This document shows, piece after piece, positions 27,943 through 36,455 of a stretch of DNA of 64,000 nucleotides. This stretch comes from Bog-756 sp963824645 (GTDB lineage: Bacteria > Actinomycetota > Acidimicrobiia > Acidimicrobiales > RAAP-2): assembly GCA_963824645.1 (NCBI GenBank), contig CAWGQC010000012.1, forward strand, positions 1 through 64,000, written 5' to 3'. The notes beneath the pieces were generated by a model. That model saw nothing but the letters and a program-made list of their open reading frames with translations. It searched no databases and was not told the origin of the DNA. How positions within the stretch are numbered: the stretch's first letter is position 1; every line of letters starts with the position of its first letter. A program made the translations under genes and the position numbers.

Positions 27943-29376
27943 ATGTCCCGTTCCGACACCGACGTGCGCGACAGGCTGTTCATCGGTGGCCGCTGGGTCC
28001 CCTCGTCCGGATCGGAGTCGATCGATGTCATCGATTCGACCACGGAGCAGGTCATCGGGACAGTTCCCGAAGGAACCGCGGAGGACATCGGCGCCGCCGT
28101 CTCTGCGGCCCGGCAGGCCTTTCCGGGGTGGTCGGCCACCCCGGTGGCCACTCGCACCGCGCTCCTGACCGATGTCAGCGCCGCCCTCACCGCCCGTATG
28201 ACATCACTGGCCGACCTCATTACCCACGAGGTGGGGATGCCCCGGGTCCTGTCCGAGCTGGTCCAGGTGGGACTGCCGATAGCCACCTTCGCCTCCATGG
28301 CCGACGTGGCCGACGGCTTCACCTGGGAACAGACCATCGGCAATTCGCTGGTGGTGCGCGAACCGATCGGTGTGGTGGGGGCCATTACCCCGTGGAATTA
28401 TCCGCTTCACCAGATCGCCGCCAAGGTTGCCCCGGCTCTGGCCGCCGGGTGTACGGCGGTCCTCAAACCGAGCGAGGTGGCCCCCCTCAACGCCTTCGTC
28501 CTGGCCGAGGTGTTCGAAGAGGTCGGCTTACCGCCGGGGGTGTTCAATCTGGTGACCGGTTACGGACCGGTGGTGGGCGAGGCACTGGCCGGTCATCCCT
28601 CGGTGGACATGGTCTCGTTCACCGGTTCCACCCGGGCCGGAAAGAGGGTCGCCGAGCTGGCCGCGGCCGGTGTCAAGCGGGTGGCTCTGGAGCTGGGGGG
28701 CAAGTCGGCCAACGTCCTTCTGACCGATGCCGACCTCCCGCGGGCAGTCCCCGACGGCGTGCGCAAGTGCTACATCAACTCGGGCCAGACCTGCAGTGCC
28801 CTCACCCGCATGTTGGTTCCGCGGCAGCGGCTGGCCGAGGCGGAGGCGTTGGCCACAGCGGAGGCGGAGACCTTCACCCCCGGCGATCCCTTCGCAAGGG
28901 GCACCCGTATCGGTCCTCTGGTCTCTGCCGCCCAGCGAGATCGTGTTCGCTCCTACATCGAAAAGGGGGTGGGAGAAGGGGCCGTCCTCCTGACCGGAGG
29001 GGCTGATCCTCCCGAGGGCCTGGGGACCGGCTACTTCGTCCGACCCACCGTGTTCTCCGCCGTGACCCGCGACATGACCATCGCCCGGGACGAGATCTTC
29101 GGCCCCGTTCTGGCCATCATTCCCTACGACTCGGAGGACGAGGCCATCGACATCGCCAACGACACCGACTACGGGTTGGCCGGAGGTGTCTGGTCGGTGG
29201 ACCCCGAGCGGGCCCGGCAGGTGGCTCGACAGCTCCGCACGGGTCAGGTTGAGATCAATGGCGGCAACTTCAACCCGATGGCTCCGTTCGGGGGCTACAA
29301 ACAGTCGGGCAACGGGCGGGAGTTCGGGGCCTTTGGACTGGAGGAGTACCTCGAGGTCAAGTCCCTTCAGCTCTGA
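27943..29376 (+). CDS. NAD-dependent aldehyde dehydrogenase
   Basis: This is an ALDH superfamily enzyme oxidising an aldehyde to the acid. The 477-residue product has AITPWNYPLHQIAAKVAPAL, the FTGSTRAGKRV cofactor segment, catalytic-pair Glu250 in ALELGGKSANV, and nucleophile Cys284 in NSGQTCSALTRM. The C-terminal QVEINGGNFNPMAPFGGYKQ is typical. The start at 27,943 has GGAGG eight bases upstream, although the frame is open 14 codons further. The substrate is unknown. It is divergent from the TetR gene and convergent with the acyl-CoA dehydrogenase homologue. Confidence 0.93.
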   Translation: MSRSDTDVRDRLFIGGRWVPSSGSESIDVIDSTTEQVIGTVPEGTAEDIGAAVSAARQAFPGWSATPVATRTALLTDVSAALTARMTSLADLITHEVGMPRVLSELVQVGLPIATFASMADVADGFTWEQTIGNSLVVREPIGVVGAITPWNYPLHQIAAKVAPALAAGCTAVLKPSEVAPLNAFVLAEVFEEVGLPPGVFNLVTGYGPVVGEALAGHPSVDMVSFTGSTRAGKRVAELAAAGVKRVALELGGKSANVLLTDADLPRAVPDGVRKCYINSGQTCSALTRMLVPRQRLAEAEALATAEAETFTPGDPFARGTRIGPLVSAAQRDRVRSYIEKGVGEGAVLLTGGADPPEGLGTGYFVRPTVFSAVTRDMTIARDEIFGPVLAIIPYDSEDEAIDIANDTDYGLAGGVWSVDPERARQVARQLRTGQVEINGGNFNPMAPFGGYKQSGNGREFGAFGLEEYLEVKSLQL

Positions 29377-29389
29377 CCACCACGGTTGT

Positions 29390-29409
29390 CCGGCCCCACC
29401 GACGGCCGG
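29390..29409. terminator. Small GC hairpin between convergent genes
   Basis: CCGGCC and GGCCGG form a 6-bp stem with an 8-base loop in the 44-base gap between the aldehyde dehydrogenase stop and the acyl-CoA dehydrogenase-like stop. It is a weak candidate for a two-way terminator; there is no T-run. Confidence 0.35.
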
Positions 29410-29420
29410 CGACCCCTCGA

Positions 29421-30593
29421 TCAGAAACCGAAATGGTCCTCGACCAGTCCGAGATGGATCTGGGCGGCGTCCGTGTAGGTCTTCTCACCGATGAACACGT
29501 GCTGGGTCCCCGTGTACATATCGCGGAAGGCCCGTTCCAGCCGGCTGCCCTCCCGAATGGCCGAGGTGCCCGCGGCCAGGTGGGCCCACTGCACGATGTC
29601 GCGGCAGGTCTCGGTGGCGAAGGTGGCCGCCACCCGCAGGTCCGCCCGCAACCGGGGCGTGAGGACGCCGCCGGACCCGACTGTCGTCTCGACGTCCCCG
29701 AAGGTGGTGACGACCAGAAGGTGCGCCGCCTTCCATGCCGCCGAGTAATGGGACAGGTTCCGTTGAAAGGAGGCTCGGTGGGCGATGGAGGCCTCATCTC
29801 CCATCCGAACCTTGGTGGCGGCCAGCTCGGTGACGTCGTCGAGCATGCTTTTGGCCACTCCGAGAGCCCAGGAGGCGTGACCGGCCGCGGTGACCGGAAT
29901 GAGCCCCATCCGGAAAGCCGGTGAGGCCCCCCTCTTGGGCAGGCGTGAGAACAGTTCGAAGGTTCGGCCCTCGGGGACGAAGAGCTCGCTGACGTTGTAG
30001 TCGTAAGACCCCGTACCCTTGAGTCCCTGTACATGCCACCCGTCGGTGAAGACGATCTCCTCCCGGGGGATGACCCCGACCAACAGCCGGGGCATGCCCC
30101 CGGCCTCGAGGACCATCTCCCCACCGGCAGTGGGTATGAAACCGGCGGCTACGTAGGGTGAGTGTCCGGTGCCCGACCCGAAGTTCCATGCTCCGGTCAC
30201 CCGGTACCCCCCGGAAACCGACTCACCGGTTCCATTGGGGAAGAACTGTCCTCCCACGGTCACCCTGTTCTGATGGCCGGTGAACACCTCGGCGAAGCCG
30301 TCCTCGGGGAGGTAGGCGGCACAGGCCGCCGCCGACGGGAGGTTGGCGATTCCGATCCAACCCAGCGAGGCGTCCTGCCAGGCCATCTCGATCCAGGTTT
30401 CGATCATCTCCGGAAACGTCGGCTCGCTCCCCCCGGCCTCGAACGGGTTACACCACTGCATCAGGCCGCTACGCCACAGAGCATCGACGGTGCGGGGGGT
30501 GAGCGTCCGCAGTCGCTCCGATTCGGCCGCCTCGCCGGCGGTGACAGGACGGAGACCGATGGCCGCATCCACGCCCGAGGTGATGGTCGTCAT
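29421..30593 (-). CDS. Acyl-CoA dehydrogenase superfamily protein, probably a flavin-dependent hydroxylase type
   Basis: The ~390-residue product has the acyl-CoA dehydrogenase fold: SLGWIGIANLPSAAACAAYL, GYRVTGAWNFGSGTGHSPYV and GLKGTGSYDYNVSELFVPEG. These blocks resemble the HsaA/monooxygenase branch of the superfamily more than true dehydrogenases, and I do not see the usual catalytic Glu context. The ATG at 30,593 (MTTITSGVD) is chosen; an in-frame extension to 30,713 would overlap the neighbour. It is the last gene of a minus-strand operon after two SnoaL-like genes. The substrate is unknown. Confidence 0.8.
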   Translation of the reverse strand: MTTITSGVDAAIGLRPVTAGEAAESERLRTLTPRTVDALWRSGLMQWCNPFEAGGSEPTFPEMIETWIEMAWQDASLGWIGIANLPSAAACAAYLPEDGFAEVFTGHQNRVTVGGQFFPNGTGESVSGGYRVTGAWNFGSGTGHSPYVAAGFIPTAGGEMVLEAGGMPRLLVGVIPREEIVFTDGWHVQGLKGTGSYDYNVSELFVPEGRTFELFSRLPKRGASPAFRMGLIPVTAAGHASWALGVAKSMLDDVTELAATKVRMGDEASIAHRASFQRNLSHYSAAWKAAHLLVVTTFGDVETTVGSGGVLTPRLRADLRVAATFATETCRDIVQWAHLAAGTSAIREGSRLERAFRDMYTGTQHVFIGEKTYTDAAQIHLGLVEDHFGF

Positions 30594-30612
30594 CGGGGGA
30601 ACGCCGCCACCC

Positions 30613-31065
30613 TCACGACGGGAGTTCGGTGAGCACATGGTGGCTGATGTCTCCCACCAGGTCGATGAAGTACCGCCTCTCGGTGAAGGCCCAGGCGTCG
30701 TCAGCTCGGGCAAAGCGGTCGTGGTAGCGGCCGGCCAGTATGGGCTGGAGGGGGAGGCCGGCCACCGCCTGGAGGACCGTCCAGTAGGAGCGAGCCGCTG
30801 CGGTCCCCCTCTGCTCGTCGATCTCGAGGATGAGGTTGGTGGTTACATGTTTGGTGCCGGGGGTTCCGTCGGCATGAATGCGGGTGGTGGCGGTGAACAA
30901 CGCCCGGATGGCCTGGCGACCGGTGACCATGGCGCTTCCCTCGCCGGAGCCGACGGCGGCATCGGCCAACAGCGAGGCCATCCCGTCGAAATCCCCGCTG
31001 TCGATGAGTTCGGCGTAGCGGGCGATCAGGTTCGACAACTCGGTACTGCTGGCCGTGCCCGACAT
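30613..31065 (-). CDS. SnoaL-like / NTF2-fold protein
   Basis: The ~151-residue product has the NTF2-like fold pattern: LSNLIARYAELIDSGDFDGM with a helix of the SnoaL_4 type, GRQAIRALFTATTRIHADG, TKHVTTNLILEIDE and GRYHDRFARADDAWAFTERR. Such proteins can be isomerases, dehydratases or small subunits of ring-hydroxylating enzymes. An ATG at 31,065 and a GTG at 31,068 are both possible starts; GAGAGG lies upstream. Only 19 bases separate it from the acyl-CoA dehydrogenase-like gene, so they are probably co-transcribed. Confidence 0.8.
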   Translation of the reverse strand: MSGTASSTELSNLIARYAELIDSGDFDGMASLLADAAVGSGEGSAMVTGRQAIRALFTATTRIHADGTPGTKHVTTNLILEIDEQRGTAAARSYWTVLQAVAGLPLQPILAGRYHDRFARADDAWAFTERRYFIDLVGDISHHVLTELPS

Positions 31066-31078
31066 CACCCCACGCCTC

Positions 31079-31456
31079 TCATCGGAACGTCAGGTCGGCG
31101 TCGTCCCAGTAGGCGTAGACCGTGGCGAACAGACCTTCCTCGTCGGTGGTGAACACCTCGATGCCGTCGATGGTCATCGTCGCTCCGCCGGTGACGACGG
31201 CAATCTCGAAGTCGATGGCCACGTGGGCCGCGCAGGTGTGGACAGCTTTGGCCGTAAATGTCCACGCCTCGCTGGCGGCGATGGAGTTCTCGAAAAATGT
31301 GGCGATGGCCTCACGTCCGATGTTGGGAGGGTTGGAAGCGGGATCGGCTTGGATGGCGTCCTCGGTGAAGAATCGGGCAATGGCCGCTGGATGGCGCTGA
31401 TTGATGGCGTCGACGTAGGCGCTGATTCGCTCTCTCAGTTGGTCCGGCGTCAGCAC
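31079..31456 (-). CDS. SnoaL-like / steroid isomerase-like NTF2-fold protein
   Basis: The 125-residue product (VLTPDQLRERISAYVDAINQ at the start) resembles ketosteroid-isomerase-like NTF2 proteins: FFTEDAIQADPASNPPNIGR, AIATFFENSIAASEAWTFTA and a C-terminal GLFATVYAYWDDADLTFR. The start is the GTG at 31,456, which has GGAGGGG about eight bases upstream; the longer open frame to 31,576 would run into the spacer before fabI. It ends 13 bases before the other SnoaL-like gene. Two paralogous NTF2-fold proteins in one operon may act as a pair or on successive intermediates. Confidence 0.8.
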   Translation of the reverse strand: MLTPDQLRERISAYVDAINQRHPAAIARFFTEDAIQADPASNPPNIGREAIATFFENSIAASEAWTFTAKAVHTCAAHVAIDFEIAVVTGGATMTIDGIEVFTTDEEGLFATVYAYWDDADLTFR

Positions 31457-31547
31457 TGTTTGCCCCTCCGTCGGTCGGTGGGGGCGGCAGCCCCGTGAGG
31501 TGGCTCCGTCTTCTCTGACATGCAGCCTCTTTCCCGAATGGTCGTCA

Positions 31548-32336
31548 TCAGGCCCCGACAGCGTGAAAGCCGCCATCGACGTGCAGTATCTCGCCGGTGG
31601 TCATGGGGAGGAGGTCGGACAGCAGGGCTACACAGGCCTTGGCCACCACATCACTGTCGAACACGTCCCAGCCCAGAGGGGCACGGTCCGCCCAGGATTC
31701 CTCGAAGGTGGCGAAACCGGGGATGGAGCGGGCCGCCATGGTCTTGACCGGTCCCGCCGCCACCAGATTGACCCGGATACCCTCCGCGCCGAGGTCGCGG
31801 GCCAGATAGCGAGACAGCGACTCGAGCGCCGCCTTCGACACGCCCATCCAGTCGTAGGCCGGCCAGGCCACCGTGGCATCGAAGTCGAGACCGACCACGG
31901 AAGCACCCGGGCGCCCCTCGCCTCCGGCCGCCGCCAACAGGGGTCGGAAGGCCTCGACCAACGCTTTCAACGAGTAGGCCGACACGTGCAGCGCCACCTG
32001 CACCTGTTCCCAGTCGGCGCGGAACATGTCACCCCCGAGGCACTCGGGCGGGGCGTAACCGATGGCATGGATCATGCCGTCCATACGGTCCCAGTCTTCG
32101 GAGAGGGAGACGGCGGCGGCAGCCAGCTGATCGGGTTGGGCGACATCGATCTCGAGCACCTTGGCCTCGGCGGGAAGCTTGCGCGCCGTGCGTCGGGTGA
32201 GCGACAGACCGCGTCCGGCCCCGCTGAGGACGACTTCGGCCCCTTCCTTTTGGGCCAGCCGCGCTACCGCGAAGGCCAACGAGGCATCGGTGAGCACCCC
32301 CGTGATCAGTATCCGTTTACCTTCGAGCAGTCCCAT
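31548..32336 (-). CDS. fabI: Enoyl-ACP reductase, FabI/InhA type
   Basis: This reduces enoyl-ACP in the last step of fatty-acid elongation. The 262-residue product starts MGLLEGKRILITGVLTDASL, the FabI form of the NAD-binding motif, and has MIHAIGYAPP and LKALVEAFRPLL. The active-site Tyr-x6-Lys reads YDWMGVSK, and the product closes with TTGEILHVDGGFHAVG. No frameshift is seen. It is the first gene of the minus-strand operon (fabI, SnoaL, SnoaL, acyl-CoA dehydrogenase-like) and divergent from the F420 reductase gene, with an 88-base gap. Confidence 0.93.
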   Translation of the reverse strand: MGLLEGKRILITGVLTDASLAFAVARLAQKEGAEVVLSGAGRGLSLTRRTARKLPAEAKVLEIDVAQPDQLAAAAVSLSEDWDRMDGMIHAIGYAPPECLGGDMFRADWEQVQVALHVSAYSLKALVEAFRPLLAAAGGEGRPGASVVGLDFDATVAWPAYDWMGVSKAALESLSRYLARDLGAEGIRVNLVAAGPVKTMAARSIPGFATFEESWADRAPLGWDVFDSDVVAKACVALLSDLLPMTTGEILHVDGGFHAVGA

Positions 32337-32424
32337 TGCCGAGTCAGGTTATCGTCAACCACCTCATGGGCTCGCACGGTTGTCCGAGCTCGGCAGGAGC
32401 GGATGGGTGTGTAAGGGTAGAGCC

Positions 32425-33084
32425 ATGTCGATCGGCATTCTCGGAGGAACAGGGCCGGCGGGACGGGGACTGGCGGTCCGCTTGGCCGCAGTGGGGGAGC
32501 GGATCGTGATCGGGTCGCGAGACGAGGGTCGCGCCAAGGATGTGGCGGGGAACATGGTGGCGGCGTGGTCCGATCGTCGGCTGGCCATCGAGGGTGATGC
32601 CAACCAGGGTGCTGCATCGTGCGATGTGGTGGTGGTGGCCACGCCGTGGGACAGCGCCGTCGCCACAGTCCGGGCCGTGGCTCCCCAGCTGGCGGGCAAA
32701 GTGGTGGTTTCCATGGCCAACGCCCTGATCAAGGAGGGAAGGGAGTTTCTGGCCCTGATCCCTCCCCGTGGATCAGTGGCCGCCTCCCTTCAGGCTGCGG
32801 TGCCCGCCGCCCTGGTATCGGCCGCCTTCCACCATCTTCCCGCTTCCGAGATGGAGAAGCTGGCCCGTCCGATCGTGGCCGACGTACTCGTCTGCTCCGA
32901 TCACCCCGACGCGTCGGCCACCACCATTGGTCTGGTCGACCGTATCGAGGGTCTGCGTGGCGTCGACGCCGGCAGCCTCTCGCAGGCCGCGGCCATCGAA
33001 GCGTTCACCGCCGTGCTCATCACCGTCAACATCCGACACAAGGTGCATGCCGCCATGCAGCTGACCGGGTACGGGGACCACTGA
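32425..33084 (+). CDS. npdG: NADPH-dependent F420 reductase (NpdG-like)
   Basis: NpdG exchanges hydride between F420 and NADP. The 219-residue product starts MSIGILGGTGPAGRGLAVRL, the NADP-binding Rossmann loop, then ERIVIGSRDEGRAKDVAGNM, CDVVVVATPWDSAVATV and VSMANALIKEGREF. AAFHHLPASEMEKL and DVLVCSDHPDASATTIGLVD follow. Family length and motifs match actinobacterial NpdG. The ATG at 32,425 is preceded by AAGGGTAGAGCC. It is four bases from mshC and probably transcribed with it, which suggests a redox-cofactor grouping. Confidence 0.85.
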   Translation: MSIGILGGTGPAGRGLAVRLAAVGERIVIGSRDEGRAKDVAGNMVAAWSDRRLAIEGDANQGAASCDVVVVATPWDSAVATVRAVAPQLAGKVVVSMANALIKEGREFLALIPPRGSVAASLQAAVPAALVSAAFHHLPASEMEKLARPIVADVLVCSDHPDASATTIGLVDRIEGLRGVDAGSLSQAAAIEAFTAVLITVNIRHKVHAAMQLTGYGDH

Positions 33085-33088
33085 TCCC

Positions 33089-34354
33089 ATGGCGGTCGGT
33101 TCGTCGCCGGAAAAAAAGGATGGACCGGAAAGCCCGGTGGGACCCGACGTCGGGGCCGGCACGGCAGAAACCGCGGCGACCGACGGGATGCGCCTCTTCG
33201 ATACGGCCCGGGGCGCAGTGGTTCCCCTGCGACCCGGACCGGTGGTCACTCTCTACTCCTGTGGGATCACTCCCTACGATTCCGCTCATCTCGGTCACGC
33301 CGAGGTGTATCTGACCTTCGACATCCTCCAACGGCGGCTGCGCGACCTCGGCCATGAGACGCGATGCGTCCGCAACGTCACCGACGTGGATGACGACATC
33401 CTGCGCAAGGCCCGGGAGATCGGCGTCCACTACCTCGATCTGGCGGCCGAGGAGATCACCCGGTTCGATGCCGACATGGCTGCGCTGGGGATGATCCCGG
33501 CCTGGTCGGAGCCGCGGGCGACTTCGGCCATCGCCGAAATCCTCACCCTGGTCGGGTCGGTGCTGGATGCCGGCTTCGCCTACCAGTCGGGTGGTTCGGT
33601 CTACTTCGACGTCACCACCTTTTCGAAGTTCGGAGACGTGAGCCATTACGACGAAGCCACCATGCTGAGCCTGGCTGCCGAGCATGGAGGCAATCCCGAC
33701 GATACGAACAAGCGGCACCCACTCGACTTCGTCCTGTGGCAGGCCTCACTGCCCGACGAACCGTCGTGGGAATCGAGATGGGGCCCGGGCCGCCCGGGTT
33801 GGCACATCGAGTGTTCAGCGCTGGCCCTGCGCGAACTGGGGGAGACCATCGACGTCCACGGCGGCGGTCGCGACTTGATCTTTCCGCATCATGAATGCGA
33901 GACAGCCCAGTCCGAGTCGGTCACCGGTCGACAGTTCGTGCGGCACTGGCTGCACGTGGGACTGGTCGGATTGGACGGAACGAAAATGTCCAAGTCACTC
34001 GGGAACCTGGTCTTCGTGAGCGACCTGTTGAAGGAGTGGGAGCCGGCGGTTGTGCGCCTGGCCCTTCTCGATCATCACTACCGCCCCGACTGGGAGTGGA
34101 CGGATGACGACCTGCCCCGTGCCTCCGCCCGGCTGGCCGGATGGCGGGCCGCTCCCCGGCCCGGGGCACGACTCGCCGCCCACCCCGAGGATCGGAATGA
34201 CGATGTCGATGGGGGAGATCAGAGCCTCCGGATCGTCCGCTCCTACCTCGATGACGATCTGGACACACCGGGGGCCCTGGTTGCCCTGGATTCGGCCGCC
34301 CTGTCCGGTATCCCGGTAGCTGGGGGAGCATCCCTCCTGGGCATTAGCCTGTAA
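33089..34354 (+). CDS. mshC: Cysteine:1D-myo-inosityl glucosaminide ligase (MshC-like)
   Basis: MshC makes the penultimate mycothiol precursor by joining cysteine to glucosaminyl-inositol; it is a paralogue of cysteinyl-tRNA synthetase. The 421-residue product has CGITPYDSAHLGHAEVYLTF (HIGH motif HLGH at residues 67-70), NVTDVDDDILRKA and KMSKS as GTKMSKSLGN near residue 299. It also has GGGRDLIFPHHECE, the zinc site. The TPYD.AHLGHA form and the short C-terminus are typical of MshC rather than CysS, but a true CysS cannot be excluded. The first ~33 residues are probably a flexible extension or part of an over-long start. Confidence 0.8.
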   Translation: MAVGSSPEKKDGPESPVGPDVGAGTAETAATDGMRLFDTARGAVVPLRPGPVVTLYSCGITPYDSAHLGHAEVYLTFDILQRRLRDLGHETRCVRNVTDVDDDILRKAREIGVHYLDLAAEEITRFDADMAALGMIPAWSEPRATSAIAEILTLVGSVLDAGFAYQSGGSVYFDVTTFSKFGDVSHYDEATMLSLAAEHGGNPDDTNKRHPLDFVLWQASLPDEPSWESRWGPGRPGWHIECSALALRELGETIDVHGGGRDLIFPHHECETAQSESVTGRQFVRHWLHVGLVGLDGTKMSKSLGNLVFVSDLLKEWEPAVVRLALLDHHYRPDWEWTDDDLPRASARLAGWRAAPRPGARLAAHPEDRNDDVDGGDQSLRIVRSYLDDDLDTPGALVALDSAALSGIPVAGGASLLGISL

Positions 34355-34355
34355 T

Positions 34356-34391
34356 CCGGAACCCCACCGGTCCGCCGCCGGTAGGTTCCGG
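34356..34391 (+). terminator. Strong hairpin directly after mshC
   Basis: CCGGAACC-CC-ACCGG pairs with CCGGT-A-GGTTCCGG around a 7-base loop, giving 13 base pairs with a small internal loop, starting two bases after the mshC stop. No T-run follows, as is common in high-GC Actinobacteria. It suggests that thrS, 78 bases further on, has its own promoter. Confidence 0.6.
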
Positions 34392-34469
34392 GCGTGCGAC
34401 ACAGCTCGGGGTGTACCCGTCCCGCCGGCACCGGAATCCGACCGTCATCCCAGAAAGGCACCACACATC

Positions 34470-36455
34470 ATGTCAGCCGTCACCGTTCGACTTCCCGATG
34501 GTTCAACCAAGGAACTCGATGAGGGAACGACGGCCTATCAGTTCGCCCAGGCCATCGGCCCGCGTCTGGCCAAGGCGGCCGTAGCGGCCACGTTCGACGG
34601 GGTCGATGTGGATCTGGCCGCCGTTGTTCCTGACGGGGCCGAGGTCAGTGTGATCACCGCTGACAGCGAGGCCGGTCGTGCCGTCTTGCGTCATTCGACC
34701 GCCCACGTGCTGGCCCAGGCCGTTCTTCGCCTGTGGCCGGGCGCCCACTACGCCATCGGACCGGTCATCGAAGACGGCTTCTACTACGACTTCGAGCTCC
34801 CCGGCGGCGCCCATTTCACTGATGACGACCTGGTGCGGGTGGAAGCCACCATGCGGGAGATCATGGCGGAGAACCAACCGTTCGTCCGGCATGAACACAG
34901 TATCGACGAGGGTCTCTTGATGTTCGAGGACCAACCGTTCAAGCGCGAGATCATCGAGGCGGTCGGAAAGGGAAGCAACGAGGTCGACGCCACGGCCAGC
35001 GAGGCGGCATCGGGCACGGTGTCGACTTACTGGAATTCCTCGACCTTCAGCGATCTGTGTCTGGGTCCCCACGTTCCGTCCACCGAACGGCTCGGCCACT
35101 TCGCCCTGATGCGGGTGGCCGGCGCTTACTGGCGGGGGGACGAAAAGCGACAGCAGCTTCAACGCATCTACGGCACGGCCTGGGAGTCGGCCACCGCCCT
35201 GGCCGATCACCTCCACCGGTTGGAGGAGGCCGAGCTCCGCGACCACCGCAAACTGGGTGCCGAGTTGGACCTGTTCTCCTTTCCCGAGGAGATCGGCTCG
35301 GGACTGGCCGTCTTTCACCCCAAGGGTGGGACGGTCCGACGGGTGATGGAGGAGTACTCGCGGCAGCGCCACGAGGCGTCGGGCTACGAGTTCGTCTACA
35401 GCCCCCATATCACCAAGTCCGAACTGTTCGAGGTTTCCGGTCACCTGGACTGGTTCGCCGAGGGAATGTTCCCCCCCATGGAGCTCGACGGCGATCACCG
35501 GTATTACCTCAAGCCGATGAACTGCCCTTTCCACATCCTGATCTTCAAGAGTCGACAACGCTCCTACCGCGAGCTCCCCATCCGCCTCTTCGAGTTCGGC
35601 AGTGTCTACCGCTACGAGAAGTCCGGGGTCCTGCACGGTCTTACCCGGGTCAGGGGCATGACCCAGGATGACGCCCACATCTTCTGCACCAAAGAGCAGA
35701 TGAGCGGGGAGCTCCGCACCACGCTGATCTTCGTGCTGTCGCTCCTGCGTGATTTCGGACTCGACGATTTCTACCTGGAGCTCTCGACCCGCCCCGAGGG
35801 GAAGGCTGTGGGCTCGGCTGAAGACTGGGACGAGGCGACCGAGGCCCTGAGCTCCCTGGCCACCTCCATGGATCTCACCATGGTTCTCGACGAGGGTGGG
35901 GGGGCGTTCTACGGACCGAAGATATCGGTCCAGGCTCGCGACGCCATCGGCCGGACCCACCAGATGTCGACCATCCAGTTGGACTTCCAGCTTCCCCAAC
36001 GGTTCGGCATGGAGTACGTGGGGGCCGACAACGCCAGGCACCGACCGATCATGATCCACCGGGCCCTCTTCGGGTCGGTGGAGCGGTTCTTCGCCATCCT
36101 GTTGGAGCACTACGCCGGCGCCCTACCCACCTGGCTGTCGCCCGAACAGGTCCGCGTCCTCGGCGTGCGGGACGATCACGAGGAGTATGCCCACAAGGTG
36201 GCCGACCGTCTGCGGGCGGTCGGGGCCCGGGTCACGGTCGACCCCGCTGACGAGCCTCTTTCCGGGCGGGTGGCCAAGGCCAAGGTGCTCAAGATTCCCT
36301 ACATCCTGGTGGTGGGCGACGATGACGTCTCCTCGGGCACCGTGGGTGTCAACCGCCGGGGTGGCAACCGCCCGGAGCGAGGTGTCGAGCTCTCCACCTT
36401 CACCGAGGAGCTGGAGACGGAGATCGTCGAGCGACGCATTCCCGAAGCGACGTGA
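34470..36455 (+). CDS. thrS: Threonyl-tRNA synthetase
   Basis: The 661-residue enzyme charges tRNA-Thr. It has a TGS domain (residues 1-65), then an editing domain with HSTAHVLAQAVLRLWPGAHY. The class II core contains VYSPHITKSELFEVSGHLDW, YLKPMNCPFHILIFKSRQRS with the zinc Cys in MNCPFH, RVRGMTQDDAHIFCT and FYGPKISVQARDA. The C-terminal anticodon domain begins near WLSPEQVRVLGV. The gene is complete. GAAAGG lies before the ATG. The stop overlaps the HIT gene start as GTGA, the same neighbour order as in Mycobacterium (Rv2614c-Rv2613c). Confidence 0.97.
   Translation: MSAVTVRLPDGSTKELDEGTTAYQFAQAIGPRLAKAAVAATFDGVDVDLAAVVPDGAEVSVITADSEAGRAVLRHSTAHVLAQAVLRLWPGAHYAIGPVIEDGFYYDFELPGGAHFTDDDLVRVEATMREIMAENQPFVRHEHSIDEGLLMFEDQPFKREIIEAVGKGSNEVDATASEAASGTVSTYWNSSTFSDLCLGPHVPSTERLGHFALMRVAGAYWRGDEKRQQLQRIYGTAWESATALADHLHRLEEAELRDHRKLGAELDLFSFPEEIGSGLAVFHPKGGTVRRVMEEYSRQRHEASGYEFVYSPHITKSELFEVSGHLDWFAEGMFPPMELDGDHRYYLKPMNCPFHILIFKSRQRSYRELPIRLFEFGSVYRYEKSGVLHGLTRVRGMTQDDAHIFCTKEQMSGELRTTLIFVLSLLRDFGLDDFYLELSTRPEGKAVGSAEDWDEATEALSSLATSMDLTMVLDEGGGAFYGPKISVQARDAIGRTHQMSTIQLDFQLPQRFGMEYVGADNARHRPIMIHRALFGSVERFFAILLEHYAGALPTWLSPEQVRVLGVRDDHEEYAHKVADRLRAVGARVTVDPADEPLSGRVAKAKVLKIPYILVVGDDDVSSGTVGVNRRGGNRPERGVELSTFTEELETEIVERRIPEAT

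Noticed and set aside
34392..34469. T-box or other riboswitch before thrS
   Set aside because: Only 78 bases separate the mshC hairpin from the start, too short for a T-box, and no specifier stem is visible.
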